The notes below the pieces were generated by a model. That model worked only from the letters and a program-made list of their open reading frames with translations. It was not told the origin of the DNA and did no database searches. The position numbers and the translations under genes are program-made. Positions 16,585 through 28,989 of a stretch of 64,000 bases of DNA are shown here, one piece after another (the stretch's first letter is position 1; every line of letters begins with the position of its first letter). The DNA lies in contig OZ059896.1 in NCBI GenBank assembly GCA_964057225.1, positions 18,410,501-18,474,500 on the forward strand, written 5' to 3'. The DNA comes from Auanema rhodensis (Eukaryota; Nematoda; Chromadorea; Rhabditida; Rhabditidae).

Positions 16585-16828
16585 ATGAAGCGTGCTGTAC
16601 TTGCTGATGTGACAAATGTTGTGCGCAAATCGCCTGAACCTGAAGTACCACGACCACCCACACCAGCTCCAAATTTCACAAGTTTTGGTATGAACCTTAA
16701 CTTGTATTTTTTAAATCTTTAATTTAGATTCACCAATGAAGCAGATGGAGATTCTGAGAGAGAGCACTCCACCAAGGAGTGTATTAATGAGACCAATTTG
16801 TTTCTGCAAAACTTGTAGGGAATCATTG
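16585..16828 (+). pseudogene. Paralogue of the 168-aa Cys-rich gene, cut by LTR element A2
   Basis: Exon 1 is 16585-16687, a 40-nt intron 16688-16727 (GTATG to TTTAG), and exon 2 runs from 16728 until the A2 LTR begins at 16829. The intron sits at the same codon phase as in the 560 copy. The proteins share MKR at the start, PRPPTP and the RPIC-CKTCRES region. Divergence from the first copy is clearly greater than that between Mav1 and Mav2 capsid genes. The part downstream of the insertion is not in the window. Confidence 0.75.
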
Positions 16829-17229
16829 TGTTATACTTTATAATTCTTTACTTTATTCTTTCTATATTTTTTATGTATTTCTTTATTCTGTGTTTTATAT
16901 TTTATATTTTATAATTCTAGTTTCTTGTCTTAGTGTATTATGTTATCAGTTATATTTTGCAGCCTCAGCATTTTCTGAGATAGTTATAATTGTCATTGAC
17001 AACTTATAACCTTTCGTGGAAAATGCTGATAACATTCGCTATATAAGCTTGCCATTCAACTGAATCTTCAGTTGGCGGACTTATCTTTATCTTTATTTGT
17101 TTATTGTTTAAATGTTTTTTATTTATAATAAATCTTTCTCTCTTCCTCAAATCTTATTGTTTCTTTTACAACACATCAATCTAAGGGTCAATAACATGGA
17201 ACATTAATATCCAAATCAAGGATATTACA
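16829..17229 (+). repeat. 5' LTR of A2
   Basis: 401 bp, near-identical to the A1 LTRs, with TG...CA ends. It interrupts the second exon of the 168-aa paralogue. The TSD cannot be confirmed because the 3' side is missing. Confidence 0.93.
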
Positions 17230-17242
17230 TGGAGGTTCCACC
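17230..17242 (+). other. Primer binding site of A2 (tRNA-Gln-like)
   Basis: TGGAGGTTCCACC immediately follows the LTR, as in A1 and B. Confidence 0.8.
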
Positions 17243-18040
17243 TTAGCATCTTTTTACGATTTTCGAACTCGATTAAATTATGAATTATCATTCAGTTAAA
17301 GAGAATTTATTTTTTTGAGCTATTTCCCTGGGCTACCACCTCTCTTTCCAATTCAGTACGAAGGGTCTCACTCATTTTTTTAATAAACAGGGTTGATATT
17401 TTGCGCAAGGGTGAGATACTGAATTGGTCAACTTTTCGATTTCTTTTTGTTTCTGCGCAGTTGTATTTTTGATTTTTCATTGTGGCGAAAAATATATATT
17501 TTTTGGAAATGGAAAAGCTGTTTGATATAAGCAAAATTGGACCTTAATAAAGTCAATTTGCGATATTTTTGATAAAGATTACAAGTTTGTACTAACAGAA
17601 TGGCCACTGTAAGAAAATAACATCCGCTGTATCATTTGTCATATTTGAATTTAAACCTTCCTCTCATAATTTTTTGATTGTTGATTCAAGTTGAAACAAA
17701 GACTTTGGAATTTGAAAGATGCCTTGTTTGGTAATTCATTGTTATCCAGTAACAATTGAGATTTTGATTTGTCCGCCATACTCACTTCTCTAATTTATGA
17801 ATCACATTGTCACATAATCATATCCTATCATCATCTTAACAATTAATTATATTCACATTTTTTTCCTCTCTATAGTTTGTTTTTGTATGAGTTCATTAAT
17901 TAATTAATCTTCAACCCATATTATTATATATCTTTTTTTTTCTTCGATTTTTTTTTTCATGTTATTCACTAATTTATTCACTATTAACTATTCATATTCT
18001 TATCTTGTTTACTAACTTATTCCACTATTTTACATTGTAG
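17243..18040 (+). other. A2 leader with probable intron
   Basis: Non-coding leader. From about 17740 to 18040 it is T-rich and ends TTTTACATTGTAG, a good 3' splice site, after which coding-like sequence starts. GTAATTC near 17740 could be the donor. An intron before gag is inferred only. Confidence 0.45.
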
Positions 18041-18930
18041 ATTGTTCTGACTTTCCTCCTTTTCCAAAACGGCAACCTCCAAGAATAATTATACGGATAC
18101 GCCTTTCCGTACCTCTCAAAGATTAAGAGACAAGAGAAATCGTATTTCTCGATTTCCTTTTCCCGATAGTGACGACTCGTTTGACAACGATTTAAGTCCA
18201 TCGGACGACGAAAAAACGCCAACACACTTGGCTGTAACACCGAAAAAAGAGAAAAACTCCCCAGCGCGAAAAACTACCTCTGAAGCTCCTACTCAACATG
18301 AGACCACATGAGCAATCAAACAGAGATTCAACTCTGGAAACGCCTAATTTAATGGCATCTCCAGAGTTGACCAAAAACATAACAGAAGTTCTAGGCAGTC
18401 CACACTGCCCCAAATACGATGGTAGCCGAAGCTTTCGATCGTACATCGATATATTTAACCGATTCGCGAATGCTGCGGGACTTTCGGTAATTGAAAGAAT
18501 TTTTCTTCTTCCTCTGCTGCCTCAGCAGAATGATTCTGCGATCTCTGCATATAACTCGATTCCTTCCGAAATTCGTGAACGAGGGCCTTGGAAAGACCTT
18601 GTTTTACAATTGGCAGAGTTACTTTGCCCTGCCACGGAAAGGAATTTCACGATCGCGACGTTGCTACGCTCGACGCAAGGAGAGAAAACTGTTACTCAGT
18701 TTGCCTCATACTTGGAAGAAATGGCTTCCAGTATTATGAGCCCAACTGATCGAGAAAGAGAGCTCATATTAAGATCAGCTTTCTTAAATGGATTGAACGC
18801 TGATTTAGGCATAATTGTTCAAGGAAAAGATCCGAAGACTTATGAGGAAGCAAAAAGGACAGCACGTTTTGAAGAAGCAATTCGTGCTAACTATAAAAAA
18901 CAGCATGAAGAACCTGACTGTTATTGCTCG
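18041..18930 (+). pseudogene. gag: A2 gag, frameshifted and missing its tail
   Basis: Two coding stretches. An upstream frame of about 85 codons (charged, including PDSDDSFDNDLSPSDDEK) ends at TGA near 18310. A second frame from ATG 18298 encodes the capsid-like core (PKYDGSRSFRSYIDIFNRF, GPWKDLVLQLAELL, SYLEEMASSIMSP). The frame change near 18300 suggests an indel. The gag tail is removed by a deletion that joins KKQHEE to glycoprotein sequence at about 18912. Element B gag aligns across the core (CPRYDGSRSFRSF, GPW). Confidence 0.75.
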
Positions 18931-20629
18931 ATATCATCAATTTTTGCTGTCAGCTGTCCATATTTTGAACATTACTGATCATACTATAGATTACTGGGCA
19001 AATTTAAAAGACTTCCGCGATCCGAATATTCTCTTACTACATGCTCTAGGAGGAGAAGAAAGCAAGATGATTACAAAAATGTGGATCGAACAAATGGAGC
19101 CTAGTTTTGTCATCGGTCAACTAGCACACCGACTTCCTATCAATTATATAAAAAGAATAGTTAAACCAGGCAATTCTACAATTTCGGTTGCAAGAGATAA
19201 ATTATGGGAATTGATACAAATACCTGCAATCTTATCCGAAACAGAATATGTGCCACCACTCGAATTTTTGATATTCACAGTATATCAAAACCATCTCAAC
19301 TTCACATTTGGAGATCCACGTTCTGTGGTATATAAAGCAAAAGAATTACTTCGTGAACTACGCTATCAGTATTCTCAACCTCAACTGATAGAATATTACC
19401 GAATGAAACTGTTCTTTCATAGTCATTTTATGCAACGACAAGTGAAAGATCAAGTATATGAAATGAAATTAAAGCTGTTGGATAACTGGACACTCAGAAA
19501 CCGAGAAACCATTTTTGGAATACCGATGCCTTCGAATAAAGAAGATCTCTACAGCCGTAACATCAATATTGACGCTAAACAATTAACTGATTTAATGTCA
19601 TGGTTTTCAAAACCAGCACCTGAAGAGATTACAAAAAGAGTATTCAGTCGCTCTATCACCACCAAAACTACGCCAACTGCACGATTTCTTAGTGCTACCT
19701 CAAAACCTGTTGTAAATACATCATCTACTACAAAACAAACAATTAGTACTATTCAAGGGATGACATCAATGCAACCCATGATTGGAAGCATAGAGAAAGC
19801 TCAAGAATTATTCGGCACTCACTTAACTGATCACCAGAATACTATACTTCGACATCGAGATGCATTAACTACCATCAACAAACTCAACTATGGATTTGAA
19901 CGAATGAGAACCATACTGGTCGAAGAATTTCATCATCAACATCACAGCATATGTCATGCTCAACTTGAACTTATTAAGACATGGCAAGCTATATTTAATA
20001 TCAATCCTACGATTGCTATCAGATCTATTATGCAACGAGATGATATAGTGGCTCGAATAATTGGGCGGAATCTTATTCGGGTTTCAACCTGTCAGCCAAT
20101 AGAACCAATTCACATTTATCGCAACCACACATACAAAGATAAGTGTTATTTAGAAACACCCGTCATCACGGATGATGACCGCCTCTTCTTTGCACCTCAA
20201 GATTCAGCAGATTTGGAAGCATATGGAACTGAAATTCCATGTGAAACAGTAGAAAATGATATATGGAAAGAGGATGGAGAATGGAAATCCCTCAACGGAG
20301 TTGCAAACGTAACTGCTTTAAACATTGGTTCAGATCAGTATCCCGATCTAGCAGCCATTCGATTTTCACAAAGAAATCTTTATGAAAATATCACCGATGA
20401 AAACTTAGTTAGAACAATAAGCCTAACATATGGACACATTTTCGCTACCAATCCTCATAGAAATTTTCTACGAGTTATCACGAATCAAGCGAATTTGCCA
20501 GGCTTATCAGAATGGTTTACAAAAAGTAACAAACTTTTTAGTTCTACTCAAAATATTCACTATGGGAACGAGGAGTTGATTTCTTTGCTGGATCCCTCAA
20601 CAGAATGTTTATCTCTGCAGGTGTTATGA
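18912..20629 (+). pseudogene. env: A2 glycoprotein, N-terminal part deleted
   Basis: From NLTVIARYHQF onward this is essentially identical to A1 env, ending at the same stop. The signal segment, the Cys-rich front and the furin-like motif are missing. The deletion endpoints share a few bases (AGAA-type microhomology). The env-to-pol frame change is the same as in A1, so it was in their common source. Confidence 0.88.
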
Positions 20630-21218
20630 TAGTTATATTAATCTTTGGATCATCATTATACATTATTGTTGTATCTTATATCAAAGAGAAAGTTCCTATC
20701 TTAAATGTGAATGCAGTTGAACAACACGAACTACTCAACGCTGACATCGATGTTCCAGCCGACGACGAAACTATTCGAAGATATTTTCCTACTGTCATCA
20801 CTTTTATTCCTATTATTATACCTTTTGTTGGATGCTGTGCAACGAACAAAAGAGAACTCCCATATATAAGAATTGAAGCAGAAGGCAGAGGACTCGTAGC
20901 TTTATGGGATAGCGGAGCATCTGTTTCATATTTGAAGGAATCATCAGTACGCTATTTAGGAAAAGAGAATTTCAACTCAACTAAAATCTCTGCCACCGCA
21001 GCAAATGGATCAATATTCAACTTTCTGGGTACAATTACGTTGGACATTGTTATTGCTGGATACCATCTTTCACACACATTTTTAATCTCTGAGGATAAAC
21101 ATTGTCCTACTGAAATGTTACTTGGTTTGGACATCATGAAAGCATTAGAAGAAAAAGGAATAACAACTTCTCTACAAGCTCTAGGCAAGCAATTAATAGT
21201 TGGAAACCATTTTCTACC
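20605..21218 (+). pseudogene. pol: A2 pol fragment: membrane leader and protease only
   Basis: Matches A1 pol residues 1 to about 205 (TM segment, second hydrophobic stretch, DSGAS protease motif), up to NHFLP. After that the frame continues into unrelated AT-rich sequence for about 30 codons. RT, RNase H and integrase are absent. Confidence 0.88.
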
Positions 21219-21259
21219 TAAAATTATTCTAAAATTATTTCTAAAATTATTAAATACTG
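21219..21259 (-). other. Mariner 3' end remnant beside element B
   Basis: About 40 bp between the end of A2 and the left LTR of B. When B and one copy of its ACTG duplication are removed, this joins the mariner transposase at 29377. It supplies a short ending (Ser-Ile-stop) and an AATTTTAGAA-type repeat that may be part of the terminal inverted repeat. Confidence 0.55.
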
Positions 21260-21640
21260 TGTCACATCTGCAAGCACATGGTAAACATGTGCGCGCTATT
21301 CAAAAAGCGGGAGCCTGAACAAGCCCCGCCTACAACATGGGACACACATGACACTCTTGCTTCTGGCCTAACCCAGATAGGTTGTCTTATAGTCATGTAA
21401 GTCTCATCTCTATATCATTTATATATATACTCTATTTAATACTTTATTATATCTCTTTATATTCTTTCTTAATGTAGTTCTTATATTGTATTTTCTTGTT
21501 ATCTGATAATGAATCCTTTTCTCTTTAAGTATTTGTCTTAATAAGGAAATCGGGGTGTTCGGGTCTGCCTACCTAAGGAACAAGGTAGAAGTACATATAT
21601 CTTCCGACCATGAAAAGACGGGAAGAAACAATATGTAACG
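21260..21640 (+). repeat. 5' LTR of B
   Basis: 381 bp, begins TGTCACATCTG and ends ATATGTAACG, with the PBS directly after. Confidence 0.92.
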
Positions 21641-21653
21641 TGGAGGTTCCACC
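21641..21653 (+). other. Primer binding site of B (tRNA-Gln-like)
   Basis: TGGAGGTTCCACC, identical to the PBS of A1 and A2 although the LTRs are unrelated. Confidence 0.82.
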
Positions 21654-22656
21654 TTGCTTACTTTACTGTTAATTTATTGACAGCAAGTTTACGAGACTTT
21701 TGGACTTAATTACCCAACAGTGAGGAGTAACCGAGCCGTGCACCATGATTTCCCCAAAAATTATTTTGGCTACCACTTCTCCTCCGCTCAACAAAAACTG
21801 GGAGGTTTCTGAGACGTTTGGGGAAACTATCAGACAATAGTTTTGACGAGCGTTACCTTTTTGTTATGCACGCGCGTGCTATTTTGATTCATTATTTTAT
21901 GATGTGAATGTCCAGTGTGGCAACAGAGCTCACTTTTTAGCTGAGTTGTTTGGAAGCTGGAGGCTGTTGGGATAATTTTATTTACGATTTTTGATTTTAT
22001 TTCACATCCAAGGGTTCATCAGGGTTCTACTCCTGTTAACTCTTTTCTTATTAGTTCAGAGATAATAAGAATATTTAAATTCCTACCCACCCAAGTCCAC
22101 TCTACGTCTGCCAACGTTTCCTTTTTCCTATATTATTGACAGATTACTGAATTTAAACTCCTATATCAATCTTTAATTACCTTCTAAATCTTTTGAAATT
22201 AAATTAAAAATTATCTTAATTAAGATTTATTTTGAAATTCTTTCTACAAATCTTAATAAACTTTATAAAATTGAACTTTATATACGAGATGAGACATTTT
22301 TGTTTACTTTAAGCTTACTCACATTCAAATAGTTGGCCCACGCGTACCAGCTGTTCGGCATGTGTAATCAATAACAGCTGTTAAAATTTAAAAGTTTTCA
22401 AACAGGCTTAAGGCACCATCTGTGATTTCTTATTTGTCTCTAAGCTGACATTAGTGATTATAATATTCAAATATCACGACAGTTGGTCAATGGTTGTTTA
22501 CCATAAGCGCTAACATCTGGTGTCGTGACACATGGCTGGAGGCGGAGCTTGAAGCTTCAACGATCCTCCTTCATCAGACGCCATTGTCACAAACGTTTTT
22601 ACTGAAGTCTAGTTGCTTCCAGTACGCGCTCTTATATTCATCTAACTGTATTCTCC
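21654..22656 (+). other. B leader, non-coding
   Basis: About 1 kb, with no convincing ORF. It ends at GTATTCTCCAG, a plausible 3' splice site preceding coding-like gag sequence. Confidence 0.55.
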
Positions 22657-24033
22657 AGCCACCCTGTCGGACTCAGACATCAGCGACGAAAACAAAGATC
22701 AGGAACAAGGATTACAAGAGGTACGCCAAGTTTTTGAATTTGATTCTAAAAACTTAAATACTCCATCCACCTACCTCTCTCCTTTTGAGTTTTTGAGAGA
22801 AGAAGGTGATTCCTCTTCATCTTCTCACTCTTCTCCTCTAACAATTAAGACGAGAAGTAAAAGCAGAAAGGCCATCACTGAGGAAACACCTCCTACTACA
22901 GTACGAAATAGATCACCAAGTCGGTGGGCCGCTCCTATAACTAAAGCTTTTGAAAGAAAAATGACGCCTACCTCTCCATCTCCTAATTCTAATGTTGCTC
23001 CACCCTCTAGAAATATGGCAACTATTTTGAATTGCCATCTCTGTCCCAGGTATGACGGCTCTCGTAGCTTTCGTTCTTTTGTTGAATCTTTAAAAAGATT
23101 TTTTAATGTTATGAATCTAAGCTTACCTGAGAGACTATTAATTTTACCTCTTCTTTTGGAATCAAATGAAACAGCTCTCTCCTTGTATAATAGTATTCCT
23201 AGTGGCATAAGAACTAATGGCCCATGGATTGTTTTGATGGATTAGCTCACTGAGCTTTTAGCGCCTAAAACAGATAAAAATTTCACCATAGCGCTTATTC
23301 ATCGAATACAACAAGGAGATAAATCTGTTCTTGATTTTAGTATGGAATTTGAGAGAATGGCAAGCACCATAATATCACCAATGGATCCCGAGCGGGACCA
23401 ATGTTGAAAACGGCATTTTTAAATGGTTTAAAAGAGGAACTGGGTATTGCGGTTTTAACTAAAAACCCCGCCACTTATGAACAAGCTAAGAATTTAGCTA
23501 GGTTTGAAGAAGGCGTTCGGAATAGCTTCATGAAAAGAAATGAAGACACCAGCACCTTGAAGGAGCTCATAAATGCTTTACAACATAAATTAAGCTTTAG
23601 TGAAGAAAGAGAAAGAAGTAGGAATAATAATAATAATAATAAAAATTATAAAAATAATAAAAATAATAAAAGAAATAATAACTGGACTCAGCACAATAAT
23701 GGCTCTAATGATTATGAGCGAGAGAGAGAGCGACCTTCTGCCGTACGTTATAATAATAATAACTCGCAGAACGGGAAAATGAATAGGCGTCCTAACCCGG
23801 GAAACCGCCCATTTGCGAATGGCAGAAATGCCGATAGCTCGTCTTGGAACCCTAGGCCTAGTTCCCCAAGAAGACAAAGACCATCAGCCAATGGGAATGG
23901 TAACTCGAGGGTATACAGCGTACCCCATTCATGCCACCGGTCACGTTGTGCCTGCCTTTATTGGCACTCTCATGCCTTCCCATTGGGTCGGCAAAATATC
24001 AGATTTGTGCTCATTCTGAAGGGGGTATATTAG
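22657..24033 (+). pseudogene. gag: B gag, with stop and frameshift
   Basis: Reading opens with an acidic stretch (SDENKDQEQGLQEV), then a Ser/Thr-rich part and the capsid-like core (CPRYDGSRSFRSF, LPLLLESNETALSLYNS, GPW). A TAG at 23243-23245 and a frame change near 23390 interrupt it. The tail, from 23401, is Asn/Arg-rich with a long (AAT)n-coded poly-Asn tract, consistent with nucleic acid binding. No zinc knuckle is visible. The last 103 nt overlap the glycoprotein start, which is in the -1 frame. Confidence 0.75.
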
Positions 24034-26833
24034 TAACACCTCCTGTGGTCACAGGCTGCCATAAGGCAGAAATTGAAAAGGCTCACAGTGTTGAGGTAGA
24101 AATATATCTACCAAAAGCTGAGATAGAGTCATGGGAAGGATGGAAATGCTATGTGAAAAAGTATACAAGCTGTGTGAGAGATTTCATGTTTTTGAGAGAT
24201 CGTAACACCACATTTTCTCAAATTGAAACAGTAGATAAGAAAGATTGTGTTCGAGCACATAGAAATCGTATGTGGAATGATAAAATCATGAATGCCCAAC
24301 AGCATTCAGTTTTTGAAACACCATTAAACGAGCATAATCCAACTCGCTCGTGGTCCACTGAAGAATGTGTAGAAATTGAACAATTTGTATTGAAGCGAGG
24401 GATAATAACTAGATTGAAAGAAGATCACATTGTATCAGATTTATTTATAAATACTGATAATTGTAAAGGAAATGAAGGGTTTTGTGCAACTGGTGAAGGT
24501 GCAGTTATCTGGCAACCACCTATCCCATCAGTTGTCTGTCACTATCAAAAACTTGGCCCCTTCTCCGCCATGTTGGGTGATCATATTCTTCTAGTTCACT
24601 CTATTGAAAGCGCTTTTGTTCTCCAAAATCATTCCACATCCGCTCACGTTCAATCTTGTTTCGAATTCGCTGTTTTTAAATCACAATGTGATCTTCTGAG
24701 GCAATTATCCAATTTACAGCATATCCCCGTGTTTATAATTTGCTTGATCTTTCCAATACTTTGCTTAATGCTGATAGACGCAGAAATAAACGTAATGCAT
24801 TACCTCAAAGACATTGCTCTTTCAGTGATGATTATCTTTTTGTTAATGCGAAATCCCAACCATATGCGTTTCCATTTCTAAGACCTACTTTCATTTTTGG
24901 ATCTGCATCTATCACTAAGTTTTACGCAAAATATATGAGATATGCAGCTACATCATCTTATGAAAGTTTGCTCCAATTCGCGATAGATAATCCACTGTTC
25001 ATTGACACAATTGTTAGTTTAGGATTGACAAAAGATCACATAACTAACTGGGCAAAGTCTAATAATTTCAAAGATCCCAATCTTTTGATTTTACAATGTA
25101 TGGGTATAGAGGAAATTAAACTGGCTACTAGACAGATGATCAATAGCATGAAATTGGATGATCTTATCACTCAAGTAGCTCGTCGTATAGAAGTTCCTCG
25201 GTTAAAAAGATCTCTGATGAAATCTACAACATCCATAGAAGATTTCTTTCGAGGAATGGCTCACGCAGTAGTATATCAAGCCACAATTCTTGATGGTACA
25301 CAAACAGTTCCATCAATCGAACAGTTGGTAAGAACCTTATATCCATCTATATTACCACGCAGTGGAAATATGAATGAATCTGAAATTATTGCACCTGCTC
25401 AAGGCATGTTATTCATGATCCAACAACAATCGGGAAAAGAACAAATATCTCGTGACATGCAAGTCAGTCGACAACAAAAAGCTGATGCTACTGTTAGAAA
25501 CAACCAAGAGCAAGATTTAGCAATTATATCCAAGCTGCCTGACTATCACAACCTTTATACAAAGAATAGTACAGCATATTATGGATTTCCTCCACAGTCC
25601 ATCGAATACCCACAGGAAAATCCTAAATTCAATAAAACAGAAGTTTTAGAATTCATAAGTTGGGTTAAAACTCAAATCACAACTGATAAAAATATGGTAC
25701 AGCATACTACTGTAACCCCAATAACTGCCATCAAAACTACAATTCGTAGTTTAACAACTCCTACCCCTAATGAGTACGAGAGAGGTCGAGAGTTGTATGC
25801 AGCAGAAGTATATGACAATGTTCTCCACAAATCAGAGCATAAAACTAAAACGATAATAGAAGTTGAATTATGGGTTTGAGAAAGCGCGTCTCTCCATAAT
25901 TGACGAATTTCATCAACAGTTTCACCATCTGTAAATCTCAAATGGAAACTGTAAAAAGCTGGCAAGCTATATTAAGTATACATCCTACAATAGGAGTAAG
26001 AGCTATGCTTCAGCGGGATGATATCGTTGCCCGATTTGTTGGAAGAAATGTTTAAAAATAACAACTTGTCAGGAAATAGAACCACATTTCATTTATCGTA
26101 ATCATTCTTACAATGATAAATGTTATGCAGAGACCCCTGTTTTAACACACGATAAACAATTATTCTTTGCTCCTATCGATAGCTACGATTTGAGCACTGA
26201 AGGACATGAGATCAATTGTGAACACAAAGAGACAGAGATTTGGTATGAAAATGGAACATGGAGAGATTATAAAGGTGACACACATAAAGTAGATAGTATT
26301 CATTCAGAAAAACATGATCATTATGCTGAATTGAGTAAACTTCGATTCACAGGGCGGAATTTGTTTGAAAATTCGACTGAAAAATCCTTAGCCCTATCTA
26401 TTGGATTAACTTATGGTTATAGTTTATCTACTTCACCTCACCATGATCTTCTCCGCGTAATTTCTCGTTCACATGATTGGCCTCAAACTTCCTCTTTCAT
26501 CTTCAAAGGAAGTAAACTTATAAGAGATGCCAGGAAAATTGTTTTTTCCAATTGGGATCTGTTCATTGACTTTTGTATAGGTTCAATTGAACGAACACTC
26601 ATTACCATCGGTTGTAGAACTCTGATATTATGTCTAATGATAGCATTATATTTCACTATAAAATGTTATCTCTCCCCTACTTCTATGTTAAAAATAAACC
26701 ATATCATGTTGAGCCCAACAGCTCCACCACTTGAGGGAGATGAGATTCATGAAACAGTTAGTGATGAATTGATGCGGAGCTATTTTCCCACCATAATAAC
26801 TTACATTCCTTTAGCCATACCTTTTGTATGTCA
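23931..26833 (+). pseudogene. env: B envelope-like glycoprotein, frameshifted
   Basis: Three coding blocks: 23931-24650, 24740-25879 and about 26050-26833. The ATG at 23931 directly starts a signal peptide (MPPVTLCLPLLALSCL), a stronger start than in A. Cysteine and tryptophan positions of the front half match A (WEGWKCYVKKYTSCV against WEAWKCYTRIYRLCV). A furin-like RRNKR lies near 24780. The last block runs in one frame from ectodomain through a transmembrane segment (about 26617-26673) into the PTIITYIPLAIPF hydrophobic stretch that precedes protease in A. In B, therefore, no frame change separates glycoprotein from its anchor. Confidence 0.8.
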
Positions 26834-28374
26834 CACACGTGTCACGTCCATTAACCAGTTTAATGTCGCGTAAAGACCTCATAGGTAGATTAGCCAAGTA
26901 TCAACTAATGATACTAGATTTCAACATAAAGATTGAATATCGTCCTGGCAAATTAAACAGTGTCTGTGATGCTCTCTCCAGGTATATAGGAAACGAAGCA
27001 AATGACAGTCGTCCTACTAAACCAAAGGACAAAGTAAAACCTGTTGATGCTTTCATTGCTCATATTACAACTATTTCTTCTATTGACCAACTAAATTGTG
27101 AAGAAATACGGAAAGTTCAAGCTGGAGTTCCCTGGATTCGCGAAGCACTTTCTCAAATTAATAATGATAACTGTCCGGCTAATATATCAGACCGGTATGA
27201 AGAACAAGAAGGCATATTACATGCAAAACAGGCGAAAAATTATTTGAAACCATCTATTATTTTGCCTCGAAACGACAAAATAACTGATGTTGTTATCAAG
27301 TTTTTCCATGAAGATTCCAAAATTGGTGCACACCTAGGTATAAATAAAACTACTGATGCGATTCGACGACGATTCTTTTGGACTAATATGGTTCCACAAA
27401 TAACTGAATTTATTAATCGTTGTACAAAATGTGCAAGTAGGAAATCTAACCCACACCAATCGTATATTCAACCTATGGGAAGATTTGTTATACCCGAAAA
27501 GCCATTTGATCGTATTCATGTAGATATACTAGGTCCTTTACCTCGCACTAATGATGGACATCGATACATCTTGAGTATTCAAGATGCTTTTAGTAAATGG
27601 GGAACAACTTGCCCATTAATAACACAAACGGCTACTGAAATCACAAAAGCGTTTGTAATTAGATTTGTTTTCATATATGGACCACCAATGAGTATGATAA
27701 CCGATAATGGTAGTAGCTTTTTGTCATCTGAATTTCAAGCTATGTGTAAACAATTTGGAATTAAACACACTACTACGTTACCATATCATAAAAATGCTAA
27801 TGGACAAGTTGAGAGACTTCATAGAACTTTGGAAGAAGCTCTCTCTTCATTCGTGAATGAATAACAAACTAACTGGGATATACACCTACCCAAAGTTATG
27901 TTTGCGATCAATACGTTACCAAACTCATCAATATCTATTAGTCCATATGTTGTATTATTTGGTCGGGATGCAAGACTTCCTATTGACCATCAATTGCCTG
28001 GAAATAATCGTCAAACTGAAGAACCAGCCAATCCTACAGAAGATTTTGTCAATAGATCGCTAATACAAAATGAAAGCACATCTAATATAGTGAAAGATAG
28101 AATTGAAACATGCACAAAGAAGAATGAACAACGGTACAATACACGAAATAGAACACAAAATAAAGAAATTCAGGTTAATGACTTAGTTATGATAAAAGTG
28201 AATTCTACTCGAAACAAACTAACACCTTCATTCGAAGGGCCTTATTTAGTTACAGCAGTTCAAAGATCTTTCGTCGTGGTTCAAACAGATAAAGGAAAAA
28301 GCAGAAGAGTACACAAGGACTTCGTTAAACCTTACCAACGGACAACATCTATTCCGGTTATCACAATTTCTTGA
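26834..28374 (+). pseudogene. pol: B pol remnant: RNase H end and integrase
   Basis: Immediately after the hydrophobic stretch the sequence jumps to the end of RNase H (RPLTSLMSRKDLIGRL). Protease, all of RT and most of RNase H are therefore deleted. The integrase follows with HEDSKIGAHLG and CTKCASRK zinc residues, D in RIHVDILGP, D in MITDNGSSF and E in NGQVERLHR. A frameshift near 27860-27895 splits the C-terminal part (27898-28374), which ends with a GPYLVTAV-type module. Confidence 0.88.
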
Positions 28375-28977
28375 AGGTAGTTTTTTTTTTTTTTTTTTTT
28401 TTTTTACAAAATCAAATTATTGAAATTTTTTAAATTTTATTTTGTGGCATTTCTGATTGTAACACTTCTTTGTTGTTGATTGATTTTCTCTGAAAAGTCT
28501 GCTATTGTTTTACAAGGTTTTGTTTTATTACTCCAACTCTCATTGAGTAGATTTTTTCAACATTCTCTTGTGAATCTTGCTATTTTTTATGCTTAATCAT
28601 TACTTGTATTCACCTTATGGACATTAGTCATACGGGTTAAACGAGTTTTCATTTTTTTTGTACAGAACGGGCTTGACCTATTTTCAGGGTAACACCGTAC
28701 CTGTACAACTCAAGAAAATGAACGACTATATCACAGTCGAATGGTTTAGAAGCAAAGCTCTCGTTTACAAGCATTTCACTACTCAAGTGAATGGAATAGA
28801 ATCTACTCGACACTACATTTCGAATTCAACAAACTTGAAGAGACAATAGCTAAACTTTCAAATCATATTGTATACATTTTTTTTTATCCACTACACCATG
28901 ATTTTTTTTCCAACATCCAACTATCTTAAAAAGTGAATTAATTTATTTTGTTTTTGAACGAGGACGTTCAACTTTTT
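28375..28977 (+). other. B 3' untranslated region
   Basis: About 600 bp, T-rich, with a homopolymer run of about 25 T at 28380-28405. A 63-codon ORF at 28658 resembles nothing I recognise and is not called. Confidence 0.5.
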
Positions 28978-28989
28978 AAGGTGGGGGGA
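28978..28989 (+). other. Polypurine tract of B
   Basis: AAGGTGGGGGGA lies directly before the 3' LTR, the expected place for plus-strand priming. Confidence 0.7.

Larger units (their letters stand above)
16829..21218 (+). mobile_element. LTR retroelement A2, internally deleted and 3'-truncated
   Basis: A plus-strand copy of the A family: 5' LTR 16829-17229, PBS, leader, gag N-terminal region, then an internal deletion into the glycoprotein, the start of pol, and an abrupt end after 21218. It has no 3' LTR. It keeps the gag N-terminus lost from A1 and lacks the gag tail, glycoprotein front and nearly all pol that A1 keeps. Confidence 0.9.

Noticed and set aside
20605..21318. Novel 237-aa protein
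   Set aside because: It is the start of A-family pol running into unrelated AT-rich DNA at the A2 break; the last 30 or so codons are not part of any gene.
28658..28849. 63-aa ORF in the 3' region of B, possibly a conventional 3' env
   Set aside because: Short, without signal peptide, transmembrane segment or sequons pattern, and not seen in A.
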